DNA from: Streptomyces violaceorubidus
GTDB lineage: Bacteria > Actinomycetota > Actinomycetes > Streptomycetales > Streptomycetaceae
Direction: 5' to 3'
Length of the DNA: 54,921 nt
Assembly (NCBI RefSeq): GCF_000717995.1
Contig: NZ_JODM01000046.1
Location: 1-54,921 of the forward strand
Made by a program: the position numbers and the translations under genes. Shown here one piece after another: positions 10,371 to 18,529 of the stretch (the stretch's first letter is position 1; every line of letters begins with the position of its first letter). The notes under the pieces were generated by a model. That model did no database searches. It had not been told where the DNA came from and saw only the letters and a program-made list of their open reading frames with translations.

Positions 10371-10877
10371 ATGAGTGAGAGATCGCCCGCACCGGGCGGC
10401 CTGGGCCTGGTCGAGGCCCTGGTGAACACGGTGGACCTGGAGACGGGCGCCGACTCGCTGGACACGCGGGAGGGCCGGGCGCGGTTCGGCCTGACGCAGG
10501 ACGAGGTACCCGCGGCCCGTGAGCTGCGCGAGTCCCTGCGGGCGACCCTGCTCGCCCACGCCGGTCACCCGCCGCACCGCCCGGTGACCCCGCTGGGCGA
10601 GCTGCTGGCCGCCGCCCCGCTGGTCGTCGCCGTCGACCCCGCCGACGGCTCCGCCGCCCTCGCACCGGCCCGCGACGGCTCCCTCGCCGCCCGCGTCGCC
10701 GCCGCCGTCGCGGAGGCGCTGGTGGCGGGGACCTGGAGCCGTTTCAAGGCGTGCGAGGCCGCCGACTGCCACTGGGCGTACTACGACCGCAGCCCGGGCG
10801 GACGGGGCCGCTGGTGCTCGATGCAGGTGTGCGGGGCGCGCGCCAAGATGCGCCGGTACCGGGCCAAGGGCGGGTAA
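10371..10877 (+). CDS. CGNR-type zinc-finger protein, putative transcriptional regulator
   Basis: The 168-residue protein has an N-terminal ABATE-like region (GGLGLVEALVNTVDLETGAD) and a C-terminal zinc finger with C128-x4-C133 and, after YYDRSPGGRGRW, C149-x4-C154 followed by GARAKMRRYRA. Proteins with this architecture are described as putative stress-linked transcription regulators. Here the name-giving CGNR is CGAR. ATG 10371 starts the recognisable domain; no ribosome site is obvious. It is divergent from the two VOC genes, with palindromes between, and ends at a strong bidirectional terminator. Confidence 0.85.
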   Translation: MSERSPAPGGLGLVEALVNTVDLETGADSLDTREGRARFGLTQDEVPAARELRESLRATLLAHAGHPPHRPVTPLGELLAAAPLVVAVDPADGSAALAPARDGSLAARVAAAVAEALVAGTWSRFKACEAADCHWAYYDRSPGGRGRWCSMQVCGARAKMRRYRAKGG

Positions 10878-10929
10878 ACCCCGAGGGGTTCACCGGCCCC
10901 CGCGCCGCTTCGTGGGGCAGAATGCCGAC

Positions 10930-10970
10930 GACGCCGGTTCGGCCGACTGAGCCTCGGCCGAACCGGCGTC
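10930..10970. terminator. Strong bidirectional hairpin terminator
   Basis: A perfect 17-bp stem (10930-10946 with 10954-10970, loop of seven) lies between the CGNR gene and the convergent UDP-glucose dehydrogenase gene. It is well placed to stop transcription from both sides. Confidence 0.75.
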
Positions 10971-11021
10971 GCCTTCGTGCACCGACCTCGGGCCGACCCC
11001 GGGCAGCGGTCGTGCAGATGC

Positions 11022-11095
11022 CAGGCCGTCGGGCAGTCGTCAGGCCGTCGGGCAGTCGTCAGGCCGTCGTGCAGTCGTCAGGCCGTCGGGCGGCC
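11022..11095. repeat. 19-nt tandem repeat, about four copies, reaching into the ugd stop
   Basis: CAGGCCGTCGGGCAGTCGT repeats at 11022, 11041 and 11060 (the third copy has one change), followed by a partial fourth copy from 11079. The stop codon of the UDP-glucose dehydrogenase gene (11078-11080, minus strand) falls at the junction of the third and fourth units, so the last few codons lie inside the array. Confidence 0.85.
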
Positions 11096-12421
11096 CATCG
11101 CCCGGTACGTCCAGCCGGCCTTCCGCCAGAGCGTCGGGTCCAGGGCGTTGCGCCCGTCCAGGATCACCCGGGCCGCCGCCGCCTCGCCGAGCGCCTCCGG
11201 GTCCAGCTCGCGGAACTCCCGCCACTCGGTGAGGTGCAGGACCACGTCCGCGCCCCGCACCGCCTCCAGCGCCGTGTCGGCGTAGCCGAGGGTCGGGAAG
11301 AGCCGCCGGGCGTTCCCCATGCCCTTGGGGTCGTACACCGTCACCTGGGCGCCCTGGAGGTGGACCTGCCCGGCGACGTTCAGCGCGGGGGAGTCGCGCA
11401 CGTCGTCCGAGTCGGGCTTGAAGGTGGCGCCGAGCACAGCGATCCGCTTGCCCAGGAACGGGCCGCCGCCCAGCGCCTGCCGGGTCAGCTCCACCATCCG
11501 GCCGCGCTGGCGCATGTTGATGGAGTCGATCTCGCGCAGGAAGGTCAGCGCCTGGTCGGCGCCCAGCTCACCGGCGCGGGCCATGAAGGCGCGGATGTCC
11601 TTCGGCAGACAGCCGCCGCCGAAGCCGATCCCGGCCCGCAGGAACTTCTTGCCGATCCGGTCGTCGTACCCGATCGCCTCCGCCAGCTTGGCGACGTCGC
11701 CGCCGGCCGCCTCGCAGACCTCCGCCATCGCGTTGATGAAGGAGATCTTGGTGGCGAGGAAGGAGTTCGCGGCGGTCTTCACCAGCTCGGCCGTCGGGAA
11801 GTCGGTGACGACGAACGGCGAGCCCTCCGCGATCGGCGTCGCGTACACCTCGCGCAGCAGCCGCTCGGCCCGCTCGCTGCGCACGCCGACCACCAGCCGG
11901 TCGGGGTGCAGGGTGTCCTCGACGGCGAAGCCCTCGCGCAGGAACTCCGGGTTCCAGGCCAGCTCGGCCTCCTCGCCCGCCGGCGCGTGCTCGGCCAGGT
12001 AGCGGGCCAGCCGGTCGGCGGAGCCCACCGGCACGGTCGACTTGCCGACGACCAGCGCGGGGCCGGTCAGGTGCGGGGCCAACGAGGCCAGCGCGGAGTC
12101 GACGTAGGACATGTCGCAGGCGTACTCGCCGTGCCTCTGCGGGGTGTTCACGCACAGGAAGTGCACGTCGCCGAAGGCCGCGACCTCGGCGAAGTCGGTG
12201 GTGAAGCGCAGCCGCCCGCTGGAGCCCCCGATGCCGGCGACGTGCTTGCGCAGCAGCTCCTGAAGACCCGGCTCGTACATCGGGACCTCGCCCCGCTGGA
12301 GCATCTCGATCTTCTCGGGCACCACGTCCAGGCCCAGCACCTCGAAACCCAGCTCGGCCATGGCCGCCGCATGGGTGGCGCCGAGATAGCCGGTACCGAT
12401 CACGGTGATCTTCAGGGCCAT
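11078..12421 (-). CDS. ugd: UDP-glucose 6-dehydrogenase
   Basis: The enzyme oxidises UDP-glucose to UDP-glucuronate with two NAD+. The 447-residue protein starts MALKITVIGTGYLGATHA (Rossmann NAD site, GxGxxG at about 9-14), has GKSTVPVG (127-134), the NPEFLREG signature (158-165), catalytic-domain K215 and N219, and nucleophile C271 in GFGGGCLPKD. The C-terminal UDP-binding domain includes LGATFKPDSDDVRDSPAL. ATG 12421 is chosen because it begins the dinucleotide fold, with GGAG upstream. UDP-glucuronate could feed surface polymers, matching the LCP and GT genes that follow. The end of the gene lies within a tandem repeat. Confidence 0.95.
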   Translation of the reverse strand: MALKITVIGTGYLGATHAAAMAELGFEVLGLDVVPEKIEMLQRGEVPMYEPGLQELLRKHVAGIGGSSGRLRFTTDFAEVAAFGDVHFLCVNTPQRHGEYACDMSYVDSALASLAPHLTGPALVVGKSTVPVGSADRLARYLAEHAPAGEEAELAWNPEFLREGFAVEDTLHPDRLVVGVRSERAERLLREVYATPIAEGSPFVVTDFPTAELVKTAANSFLATKISFINAMAEVCEAAGGDVAKLAEAIGYDDRIGKKFLRAGIGFGGGCLPKDIRAFMARAGELGADQALTFLREIDSINMRQRGRMVELTRQALGGGPFLGKRIAVLGATFKPDSDDVRDSPALNVAGQVHLQGAQVTVYDPKGMGNARRLFPTLGYADTALEAVRGADVVLHLTEWREFRELDPEALGEAAAARVILDGRNALDPTLWRKAGWTYRAMGRPTA

Positions 12422-12546
12422 GGGTGCTCCAGAGGTGTACGGCACGGTTGCGCGCCCGAGCATATCCGGGACCCGGCAAAACGCCCTTCGCCCGGCTGTC
12501 GTCAAGCTCACCTATCCACCGGCACGGCCGGGGCTCTAAAATTTGG

Positions 12547-12565
12547 GTTACTTAACGGTAGTTAG
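12547..12565. promoter_or_regulatory. A/T-rich imperfect dyad before the acyl-CoA dehydrogenase gene
   Basis: GTTACTTAACGGTAGTTAG lies about 40 bases upstream of the acyl-CoA dehydrogenase start. CTTAAC and GTTAG form an imperfect inverted pair. It stands out in this G+C-rich DNA and may be a TetR-type operator or a -10 region. Low confidence. Confidence 0.35.
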
Positions 12566-12602
12566 CGTGCCCGCAGCACAGCGTTTTGGAGCGTGAGACA
12601 CC

Positions 12603-13760
12603 TTGGCCGGATCGGCTGACTTCGACCTGTACCGCCCGTCCGAGGAGCACGCCATGCTCCGGGACGCCGTCCGCTCGCTGGCCGAGGCGAAGATCGCGCC
12701 GTACGCCGCCGCGGTGGACGAGGAGGCCCGCTTCCCGCAGGAGGCCCTGGACGCCCTCACCGCGAACGACCTGCACGCGGTCCACGTCCCCGAGGAGTAC
12801 GGCGGCGCGGGTGCCGACGCGCTCGCCACGGTCATCGTGATCGAGGAGGTGGCCCGCGTCTGCGCCTCCTCCTCCCTCATCCCCGCGGTGAACAAGCTCG
12901 GCTCGCTCCCGGTGATCCTCTCCGGCTCCGAGGAGCTGAAGAAGAAGTACATGACCCCGCTCGCCAAGGGCGACGGCATGTTCTCCTACTGCCTCTCCGA
13001 GCCCGACGCGGGCTCCGACGCGGCCGGCATGAAGACCAGGGCCGTCCGCGACGGCGACCACTGGATCCTCAACGGCGTCAAGCGCTGGATCACCAACGCC
13101 GGCGTCAGCGAGTACTACACGGTGATGGCCGTCACCGACCCGAGCAAGCGCTCCAGGGGCATCTCCGCCTTCGTCGTCGAGAAGTCCGACGAAGGCGTCT
13201 CCTTCGGCGCCCCGGAGAAGAAGCTCGGCATCAAGGGCTCCCCGACCCGCGAGGTCTACCTCGACAACGTCCGCATCCCCGCCGACCGCATGATCGGCGA
13301 GGAGGGCACCGGCTTCGCCACCGCGATGAAGACGCTGGACCACACCCGCATCACCATCGCCGCCCAGGCCCTCGGCATCGCCCAGGGCGCCCTCGACTAC
13401 GCCAAGGGCTACGTCAAGGAGCGCAAGCAGTTCGGCAAGCCGATCGCCGACTTCCAGGGCATCCAGTTCATGCTCGCCGACATGGCCATGAAGATCGAGG
13501 CCGCCCGCCAGCTCACGTACGCGGCCGCCGCCAAGTCCGAGCGTGGCGACGGCGACCTCACCTTCCAGGGCGCCGCCGCCAAGTGCTTCGCCTCCGACGT
13601 GGCCATGGAGGTCACCACCGACGCGGTCCAGCTGCTCGGCGGCTACGGCTACACCCGTGACTACCCGGTGGAGCGCATGATGCGCGATGCCAAGATCACG
13701 CAGATTTATGAGGGCACGAATCAAGTGCAGCGCATCGTGATGGCGCGCAACCTGCCGTAA
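12603..13760 (+). CDS. Acyl-CoA dehydrogenase (FAD)
   Basis: The 385-residue flavoenzyme is of the short/branched-chain type. Signatures are CLSEPDAGSDAAGMKT (FAD/substrate motif at about 137-152), KRWITNA, the N-terminal helical domain, and near the C-terminus LLGGYGYTRDYPVERMMRDAKI followed by IYEGTNQVQR with predicted catalytic E370. It removes the alpha-beta hydrogens of acyl-CoA and passes electrons to ETF. The start is TTG (12603); an in-frame TGA nine bases before it rules out longer forms, and GGAG lies 12 bases upstream. In mycobacteria the corresponding gene (fadE25) also neighbours purE-purK. Natural substrate unknown. Confidence 0.93.
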   Translation: MAGSADFDLYRPSEEHAMLRDAVRSLAEAKIAPYAAAVDEEARFPQEALDALTANDLHAVHVPEEYGGAGADALATVIVIEEVARVCASSSLIPAVNKLGSLPVILSGSEELKKKYMTPLAKGDGMFSYCLSEPDAGSDAAGMKTRAVRDGDHWILNGVKRWITNAGVSEYYTVMAVTDPSKRSRGISAFVVEKSDEGVSFGAPEKKLGIKGSPTREVYLDNVRIPADRMIGEEGTGFATAMKTLDHTRITIAAQALGIAQGALDYAKGYVKERKQFGKPIADFQGIQFMLADMAMKIEAARQLTYAAAAKSERGDGDLTFQGAAAKCFASDVAMEVTTDAVQLLGGYGYTRDYPVERMMRDAKITQIYEGTNQVQRIVMARNLP

Positions 13761-13769
13761 CCGGCACGT

Positions 13770-13785
13770 GCGCGCCCAGGCGCGC
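13770..13785. terminator. Small hairpin between convergent genes
   Basis: GCGCGC-CCAG-GCGCGC lies in the 33-base gap between the convergent acyl-CoA dehydrogenase and thioesterase stops. It is a six-bp stem with a four-base loop and may terminate both. Confidence 0.4.
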
Positions 13786-13793
13786 GGGAGGGC

Positions 13794-14360
13794 TCAGTCC
13801 TCGTACCCCTCCGCCACCCGTCGCTCGCGCAGCTCCATGATCGCGCGGCGGCGGGCCAGGCGGTGGGTGCGGCGGATCTGCGCCTCCTGGTAGCGGCGCT
13901 TGTCCTTCTCGGTCTCGGGCAGCACCGGCGGCACCGTGCGCGGCTTGCCGTCGGCGTCCACGGCGGCGAAGACCAGGTAGGCCGAGCCGACCTGGGTGGC
14001 GGGGGCGGACTCGTTCCACCGCTCGGCCAGGACCCGCACGCCTACCTCCATGGAACTCCGGCCGGTCCAGTTGACCTGCGCCTTCACATGGACGAGGTCA
14101 CCGACGCGGACCGGTTCGAGGAACGCCATCTCGTCCATGGACGCGGTGACGGCGGGCCCGCCGGAGTGCCGTCCGGCCACGGCGCCCGCGGCGTCGTCGA
14201 CGAGTTTCATGATCACACCGCCGTGCACCGTACCCAGGAGGTTGGTGTCGCTGTGCGTCATGATGTGGCTGAGGGTGGTGCGGGAGGCCGAGGTCGGCTT
14301 GCCCGGGATCTCCGGGAGCGCCTGCTGTGCGTCCGAGGCCTGTTCTGCCTGGTCTGTCAT
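13794..14360 (-). CDS. Acyl-CoA thioesterase (hotdog fold)
   Basis: The 188-residue protein contains the hotdog-fold acyl-CoA hydrolase core: HIMTHSDTNLLGTVHGGVIMKLVD, a BACH/YciA-type signature with the catalytic Asn/Asp region, then VTASMDEMAFLEPVRVGDLVHVKAQV. It should hydrolyse acyl-CoA to free acid and CoA. The last 45 residues are charged and helical (RRYQEAQIRRTHRLARRRAIMEL), a usual tail in actinobacterial members. ATG 14360 has GGAGG upstream and also a TAAGGT box at -8, so it may be leaderless or near-leaderless. It converges on the acyl-CoA dehydrogenase gene, with related fatty-acid chemistry. Confidence 0.92.
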   Translation of the reverse strand: MTDQAEQASDAQQALPEIPGKPTSASRTTLSHIMTHSDTNLLGTVHGGVIMKLVDDAAGAVAGRHSGGPAVTASMDEMAFLEPVRVGDLVHVKAQVNWTGRSSMEVGVRVLAERWNESAPATQVGSAYLVFAAVDADGKPRTVPPVLPETEKDKRRYQEAQIRRTHRLARRRAIMELRERRVAEGYED

Positions 14361-14367
14361 GCCCTCC

Positions 14368-14373
14368 ACCTTA
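14368..14373 (-). promoter_or_regulatory. -10-like box (TAAGGT) close to the thioesterase start
   Basis: TAAGGT ends seven bases before the ATG on the minus strand, the spacing expected for a leaderless transcript. A GGAGG sits in the same stretch, so either reading is possible. Confidence 0.35.
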
Positions 14374-14480
14374 TGCCGGGGCCACCCCGGCGTGATTTTG
14401 TGTCGGGTTCGCAACAGCACTGCCCTGATTTTCCGACATACCTTGTAACCCCCGCAGGGCGGGCCTGCACACTGGTGCGC

Positions 14481-15761
14481 ATGAATGATTGGCCCGAGGG
14501 ATGGTCCGGTGACAACCGCGGCAGCGGATACGGACGCGGCAGCGCGAGCGCGCGGCCCGAGAGCGCACGGGTGATGCGTCAGGTCCGCCGTGGCGCGACG
14601 CCGCCGCCCGGCCCGGGCCCGTCGGCCCCGCCGTACGGCGCCGGGGTGCCCCAGCAGCCGTCGTACACCGACGGACAGGGGTACGGCGGCGACGGCTACG
14701 ACAGCGGCTACAACACCGGCCAGGTCTACGGGGGCAGCGGCGGCGGCCAGGGCCCCGGCGGTCAGGGCCCGGTCCGGCCCGCGCCGAACTGGCGCCGCCG
14801 GATCAAGTGGACCGCGATCACGGTGGTGACCGTGCTGGTCGTCACCACCGTCGGCACCTACTTCTGGGCCGACTCCAAGCTCAACCGCGAGGTCGACCTG
14901 TCCAAGGTCATCGAGCGGCCCGGGGCGGGCGAGGGCACCAACTACCTGATCGTCGGCTCCGACAGCCGCGAGGGCATGACCGACGCGCAGAAGAAGGACC
15001 TGCACACCGGCTCCGCCGAGGGCAAGCGCACCGACTCGATGATGATCCTGCACACCGGGGACAACGGGGCGACGCTGATCTCCCTGCCCCGCGACTCGGA
15101 CGTGGAGATCCCGAGCTTCGTCGGCTCCGAGTCCGGCAAGAAGTACCCGGGCACCGGCCGGCACACCAAGCTGAACGCCGCCTACGCCGAGGACGGCCCC
15201 GAGCTGCTGGTGCGCACCATCGAGCACAACACCGGGCTGCGCCTGGACCACTACGTGGAGATCGGCTTCGCCGGCTTCGCGAACATCGTGGACGCGGTCG
15301 GCGGCGTCGAGATGGACATCCCGCAGGACATCAAGGACAAGAAGTCCGGCGCCGACTTCCAGAAGGGCAAGCAGACCCTGAACGGCGAGGAGGCCCTCGC
15401 CTTCGTCCGCACCCGGTACGCGCTGGCCGGCTCCGACCTGGACCGCACCAAGAACCAGCAGAAGTTCCTGTCAGCGCTGGCGAGCCAGGTGGCCACCCCG
15501 TCGACGGTCCTCAACCCGTTCAAGCTCTACCCGACCATGGGCGCCGGTCTGGACTCCCTCGTCGTCGACAAGGACATGGGCCTGTTCGACCTGGCGAGCA
15601 TGTTCTGGGCGATGAAGAGCGTCAGCGGCGGCGACGGCACCTCGATGAACATGCCGATCTCGGGCAGCGTCGGCGGCAATCTGAAGTGGGACGACGCCAA
15701 GGTGAAGAAGCTCGTCGAGGAGCTGAAGAACGACGAGAAGGTCACGGTCTCCGGCAACTGA
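14481..15761 (+). CDS. LCP-family glycopolymer transferase (LytR-CpsA-Psr), copy 1
   Basis: The 426-residue protein has a long Gly/Tyr/Pro/Gln-rich cytoplasmic N-terminus (1-104), one transmembrane helix (111-129) and an extracytoplasmic LCP domain from about 154. The LCP marks are NYLIVGSDSRE (D161, R163), RTDSMMILH, SLPRDS, the KLNAAYAEDG and TGLRLDHYVEIGFAGF blocks, and ALAFVRTRYALAGSDLDRTKNQQKFL. LCP enzymes move anionic glycopolymers from undecaprenyl-phosphate carriers to peptidoglycan. It has no LytR_C tail. It converges on LCP copy 2. The glycopolymer served cannot be told from sequence. Confidence 0.92.
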   Translation: MNDWPEGWSGDNRGSGYGRGSASARPESARVMRQVRRGATPPPGPGPSAPPYGAGVPQQPSYTDGQGYGGDGYDSGYNTGQVYGGSGGGQGPGGQGPVRPAPNWRRRIKWTAITVVTVLVVTTVGTYFWADSKLNREVDLSKVIERPGAGEGTNYLIVGSDSREGMTDAQKKDLHTGSAEGKRTDSMMILHTGDNGATLISLPRDSDVEIPSFVGSESGKKYPGTGRHTKLNAAYAEDGPELLVRTIEHNTGLRLDHYVEIGFAGFANIVDAVGGVEMDIPQDIKDKKSGADFQKGKQTLNGEEALAFVRTRYALAGSDLDRTKNQQKFLSALASQVATPSTVLNPFKLYPTMGAGLDSLVVDKDMGLFDLASMFWAMKSVSGGDGTSMNMPISGSVGGNLKWDDAKVKKLVEELKNDEKVTVSGN

Positions 15762-15788
15762 GCCAGGGTCGGCCGGACGCCCCGGCCC

Positions 15789-17297
15789 TCACCCGCCGCA
15801 GGTCACCTCGTCGCCCCGCACCACCGTGCCCGACTCCTGCGGCGGGTCCGCCGGCGCCACCTTCACGGCTTTCTCGAAGTCGGCGCCCGCGATCACCTTC
15901 AGCGTCGCCCCCTGCCCCTTGACCGGCTTCAGTTCGCTGCCGGGCAGGGCGGCGGCCAGCGACTTCGCCGACTGGTCCCAGCGCGGGTCGTAGGCGACGA
16001 CGGTCCGCCCGACGGCCCGGTCGGTGGCGTTGCGCGGCACCTTGGTGGTGCGGAACCCGGTCGCGGCCAGCGCGTCGTCCACCCGCTTGCCGAGCCCGGA
16101 GGTGCGGGTGCCGTTCTCCACCTGGACGCGGATCTGCTTCGGGTCCACCGGGACCCGCACCGGCGGCGGACCCTTCGGCTTCGGTTCGGGCGCGGCCAGC
16201 GGCTCGTCCTCGCGCAGGGCGTCGAAGAGCCGCTCGGACTTCGCCGGGTCCCACTTCAGGGTCGAACCGACGCCCTTGACGGCGTAGCCCATCTTCCCGA
16301 TCGGCACGGTGGTGAACTCGGAGGACGACGGCGAGAAGTTCCGCATCGCCCGCCCCAGCGTCAGCAGTTCGTCGGTGCCGAAGCCCTGGTCGGCACGGAC
16401 CGAGCCGAGCACGGCCCGGGTCACGTCCCGGAACTTCAGCGGGTTCAGCAGGATCCCCGAGGAGGTCGCCCGGTCGATCAGGGCGGCCAGGAAGCGCTGC
16501 TGGCGCTTCATCCGGCTCAGGTCCGAGGCGCCGTCGAGGTGGCGGGCCCGCACGTACTGAAGCGCCTGCCCGCCCTTCAGCGTGTGGGTGCCGGGCGGCA
16601 GGTCGAGCCCGGTGTAGCTGTCCTTGAGCGGCTGGACCGTGCAGATCCGCACGCCGCCGAGGACGTCCACCGTCTTCATGAAGCTGGTGAAGTCGACCTC
16701 CAGATAGTGGTCGATCTTCACGCGGGTCATGTTCTCCACGGTGCGGATCGTCAGCTGCGGGCCGCCCTCGGCATAGGCCGCGTTCAGCTTGAGCGGGTGC
16801 CCCCCGTGGTGCTCGCCGGTGGTGCGGTCGGTGTGGCCGGGCGTGACGGCGTACGAGTCGCGCGGCAGGCTGACCACGCTCGCGCGCTCCCGGTCCTCCG
16901 AGATGTGCACGATCATGATGGTGTCGGTGCAGTGGCAGGGGGCGCCGCCCAGCCGGTACTTGCGCCGCTCCTCCTCGGTGATCCGGTCCCGGCCGTCGGT
17001 GCCGACCATGAGGACGTTCATGCCGTCGCCCGCCCGCGGCCGGTTCTTCATGTCCTTGAACGCGTCGAACCGCGGGATGTCGGAGTCCAGACCGGTGAGC
17101 ACCGCGTGCCCGATCCCGGCGGAGGCGAGCACCACCACCGACAGCGCGGTCACCGCCCGCATGGCCCAGCGCGGCTTCCTCCGCCGTACGGGGGGCCCGG
17201 GCGGACGCCGGGACGACCGGGGCCCGCCGCGCTGCGGGGGAGGCCCGCCCCGGGTGGTCGAGGCCGGGACCCGGGACGAGCGGGGCGGCGTGGGCAA
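15789..17297 (-). CDS. LCP-family protein with LytR_C domain, copy 2
   Basis: The 502-residue protein has a Pro/Arg-rich N-terminus, a transmembrane helix at about 46-66 and an LCP domain from about 93 (NVLMVGTDGRDR, SLPRDSYAV, KLNAAYAEGGPQL, ALQYVRARHLDGASDLSRMKRQQRFL). A C-terminal LytR_C domain follows from about residue 370 (RVQVENGTRTSGLGKRV). TTG 17297 is preferred: it has GGAGGTG at the right distance and gives a normal N-terminus. A longer frame to 17447 would nearly touch the divergent glycosyltransferase gene. It carries a CHC motif (APCHCTDTIMIVH) not seen in the other copies. Confidence 0.88.
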   Translation of the reverse strand: MPTPPRSSRVPASTTRGGPPPQRGGPRSSRRPPGPPVRRRKPRWAMRAVTALSVVVLASAGIGHAVLTGLDSDIPRFDAFKDMKNRPRAGDGMNVLMVGTDGRDRITEEERRKYRLGGAPCHCTDTIMIVHISEDRERASVVSLPRDSYAVTPGHTDRTTGEHHGGHPLKLNAAYAEGGPQLTIRTVENMTRVKIDHYLEVDFTSFMKTVDVLGGVRICTVQPLKDSYTGLDLPPGTHTLKGGQALQYVRARHLDGASDLSRMKRQQRFLAALIDRATSSGILLNPLKFRDVTRAVLGSVRADQGFGTDELLTLGRAMRNFSPSSSEFTTVPIGKMGYAVKGVGSTLKWDPAKSERLFDALREDEPLAAPEPKPKGPPPVRVPVDPKQIRVQVENGTRTSGLGKRVDDALAATGFRTTKVPRNATDRAVGRTVVAYDPRWDQSAKSLAAALPGSELKPVKGQGATLKVIAGADFEKAVKVAPADPPQESGTVVRGDEVTCGG

Positions 17298-17435
17298 GGG
17301 GACACCTCCGCGGGGACGGGGCCCTGGGCGTGCACCGTGAGGCCGGACGTGGGATTCCTGAGCACCGTAGGCCCATACGATCTGCTGCCCGGGGCTGCGA
17401 CCCCCGCGGCGCGCATCCGTGTCCCCCGTTCGCGG

Positions 17436-17441
17436 TAACGT
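17436..17441 (+). promoter_or_regulatory. -10-like box (TAACGT) before the GT2 gene
   Basis: TAACGT ends eight bases before the ATG of the glycosyltransferase, and no ribosome-binding site is visible between. This suggests a leaderless or very short leader. Inferred from spacing. Confidence 0.4.
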
Positions 17442-17449
17442 GAGCACCG

Positions 17450-18520
17450 ATGAACGTCCCGTCCGACGTGCGGCTCCCCGCCGTTTCCGTGATCATGCCC
17501 GTGCTCAACGAGGAGCGGCACCTGCGCGGCGCCGTCCGCGCCATCCTCGCCCAGGAGTACGCCGGCGAGATGGAGGTCGTGATCGCCGTCGGTCCCTCCA
17601 CGGACCGCACGGAGGAGATCGCCGCCGAGCTGGTCCGCGAGGACCCCCGCGTGCACACCGTGCCGAACCCCACCGGCCGTACGCCCGCCGCGCTGAACGC
17701 CGCGATCAGGGCCTCCCGCCACCCGGTCGTCGTCCGCGTCGACGGCCACGGCATGCTCTCGCCGAACTACATCGCCACGGCCGTACGGCTGCTGGAGGAG
17801 ACCGGCGCGCAGAACGTGGGCGGCGTCATGCACGCCGAGGGCGACAACGCGTGGGAGGACGCCGTCGCCGCCGCGATGACGTCGAAGATCGGGGTGGGCA
17901 ACGCCGCGTTCCACACGGGCGGCGAGGCGGCGCCCGCCGAGACCGTCTACCTCGGCGTGTTCCGCCGCGAGGCGCTGGAGCGGCAGGGCGGGTACAACGA
18001 GGAGTTCGTCCGCGCCCAGGACTGGGAGCTGAACTTCCGCATCCGCGAGGCCGGCGGCCTGATCTGGTTCTCGCCGGAGCTGAAGGTCTCCTACCGGCCG
18101 CGGCCGTCCGTGCGGGCGCTTGCCAAGCAGTACAGGGACTACGGTCGTTGGCGCCACGTCGTCGCGCGCTACCACTCCGGCTCCATCAACCTGCGCTACC
18201 TCGCCCCGCCGGCCGCCGTGTGCGCCATCGCGGCCGGTGTCGTCGTGGGCGCCGTGCTGACCCCGTGGGGCTTCGTCGTACCCGGCGGCTACCTCGCGGC
18301 GATCCTGGCCGGTTCGCTGCCCGCCGGCAAGGGGCTCGGGCCGAAGGCGCGGGTGCGGATCCCGGTGGCGCTGGCGACCATGCACATGTCCTGGGGCTGG
18401 GGCTTCCTGACCAGCCCGAAGTCGCTGGCCAGGAAGGTCATCGCCTCCCGGCGCCCGGCGGTCCGGCCGGACGCCGAGGCCGCGGCGCCGGGCGTCACGG
18501 ACGCCGCCGGCAGGCGCTGA
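17450..18520 (+). CDS. GT2-family glycosyltransferase with C-terminal membrane segments
   Basis: The 356-residue protein has a GT-A catalytic domain: VSVIMPVLNEERHLRGAV at the start, the VRVDGHG metal/nucleotide motif (a DxD-like DGH) at about 95-101, and the acceptor-site motif in RAQDWELNFRIREAGG. Two hydrophobic helices (about 254-295) anchor the C-terminal part to the membrane. It probably moves a sugar from a nucleotide donor to a lipid or glycan acceptor at the inner face of the membrane. It lies inside the LCP cluster, between convergent and divergent LCP genes, so it may help build the polymer they attach. Donor and acceptor are unknown. Confidence 0.88.
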   Translation: MNVPSDVRLPAVSVIMPVLNEERHLRGAVRAILAQEYAGEMEVVIAVGPSTDRTEEIAAELVREDPRVHTVPNPTGRTPAALNAAIRASRHPVVVRVDGHGMLSPNYIATAVRLLEETGAQNVGGVMHAEGDNAWEDAVAAAMTSKIGVGNAAFHTGGEAAPAETVYLGVFRREALERQGGYNEEFVRAQDWELNFRIREAGGLIWFSPELKVSYRPRPSVRALAKQYRDYGRWRHVVARYHSGSINLRYLAPPAAVCAIAAGVVVGAVLTPWGFVVPGGYLAAILAGSLPAGKGLGPKARVRIPVALATMHMSWGWGFLTSPKSLARKVIASRRPAVRPDAEAAAPGVTDAAGRR

Positions 18521-18529
18521 CGTCGTCCG

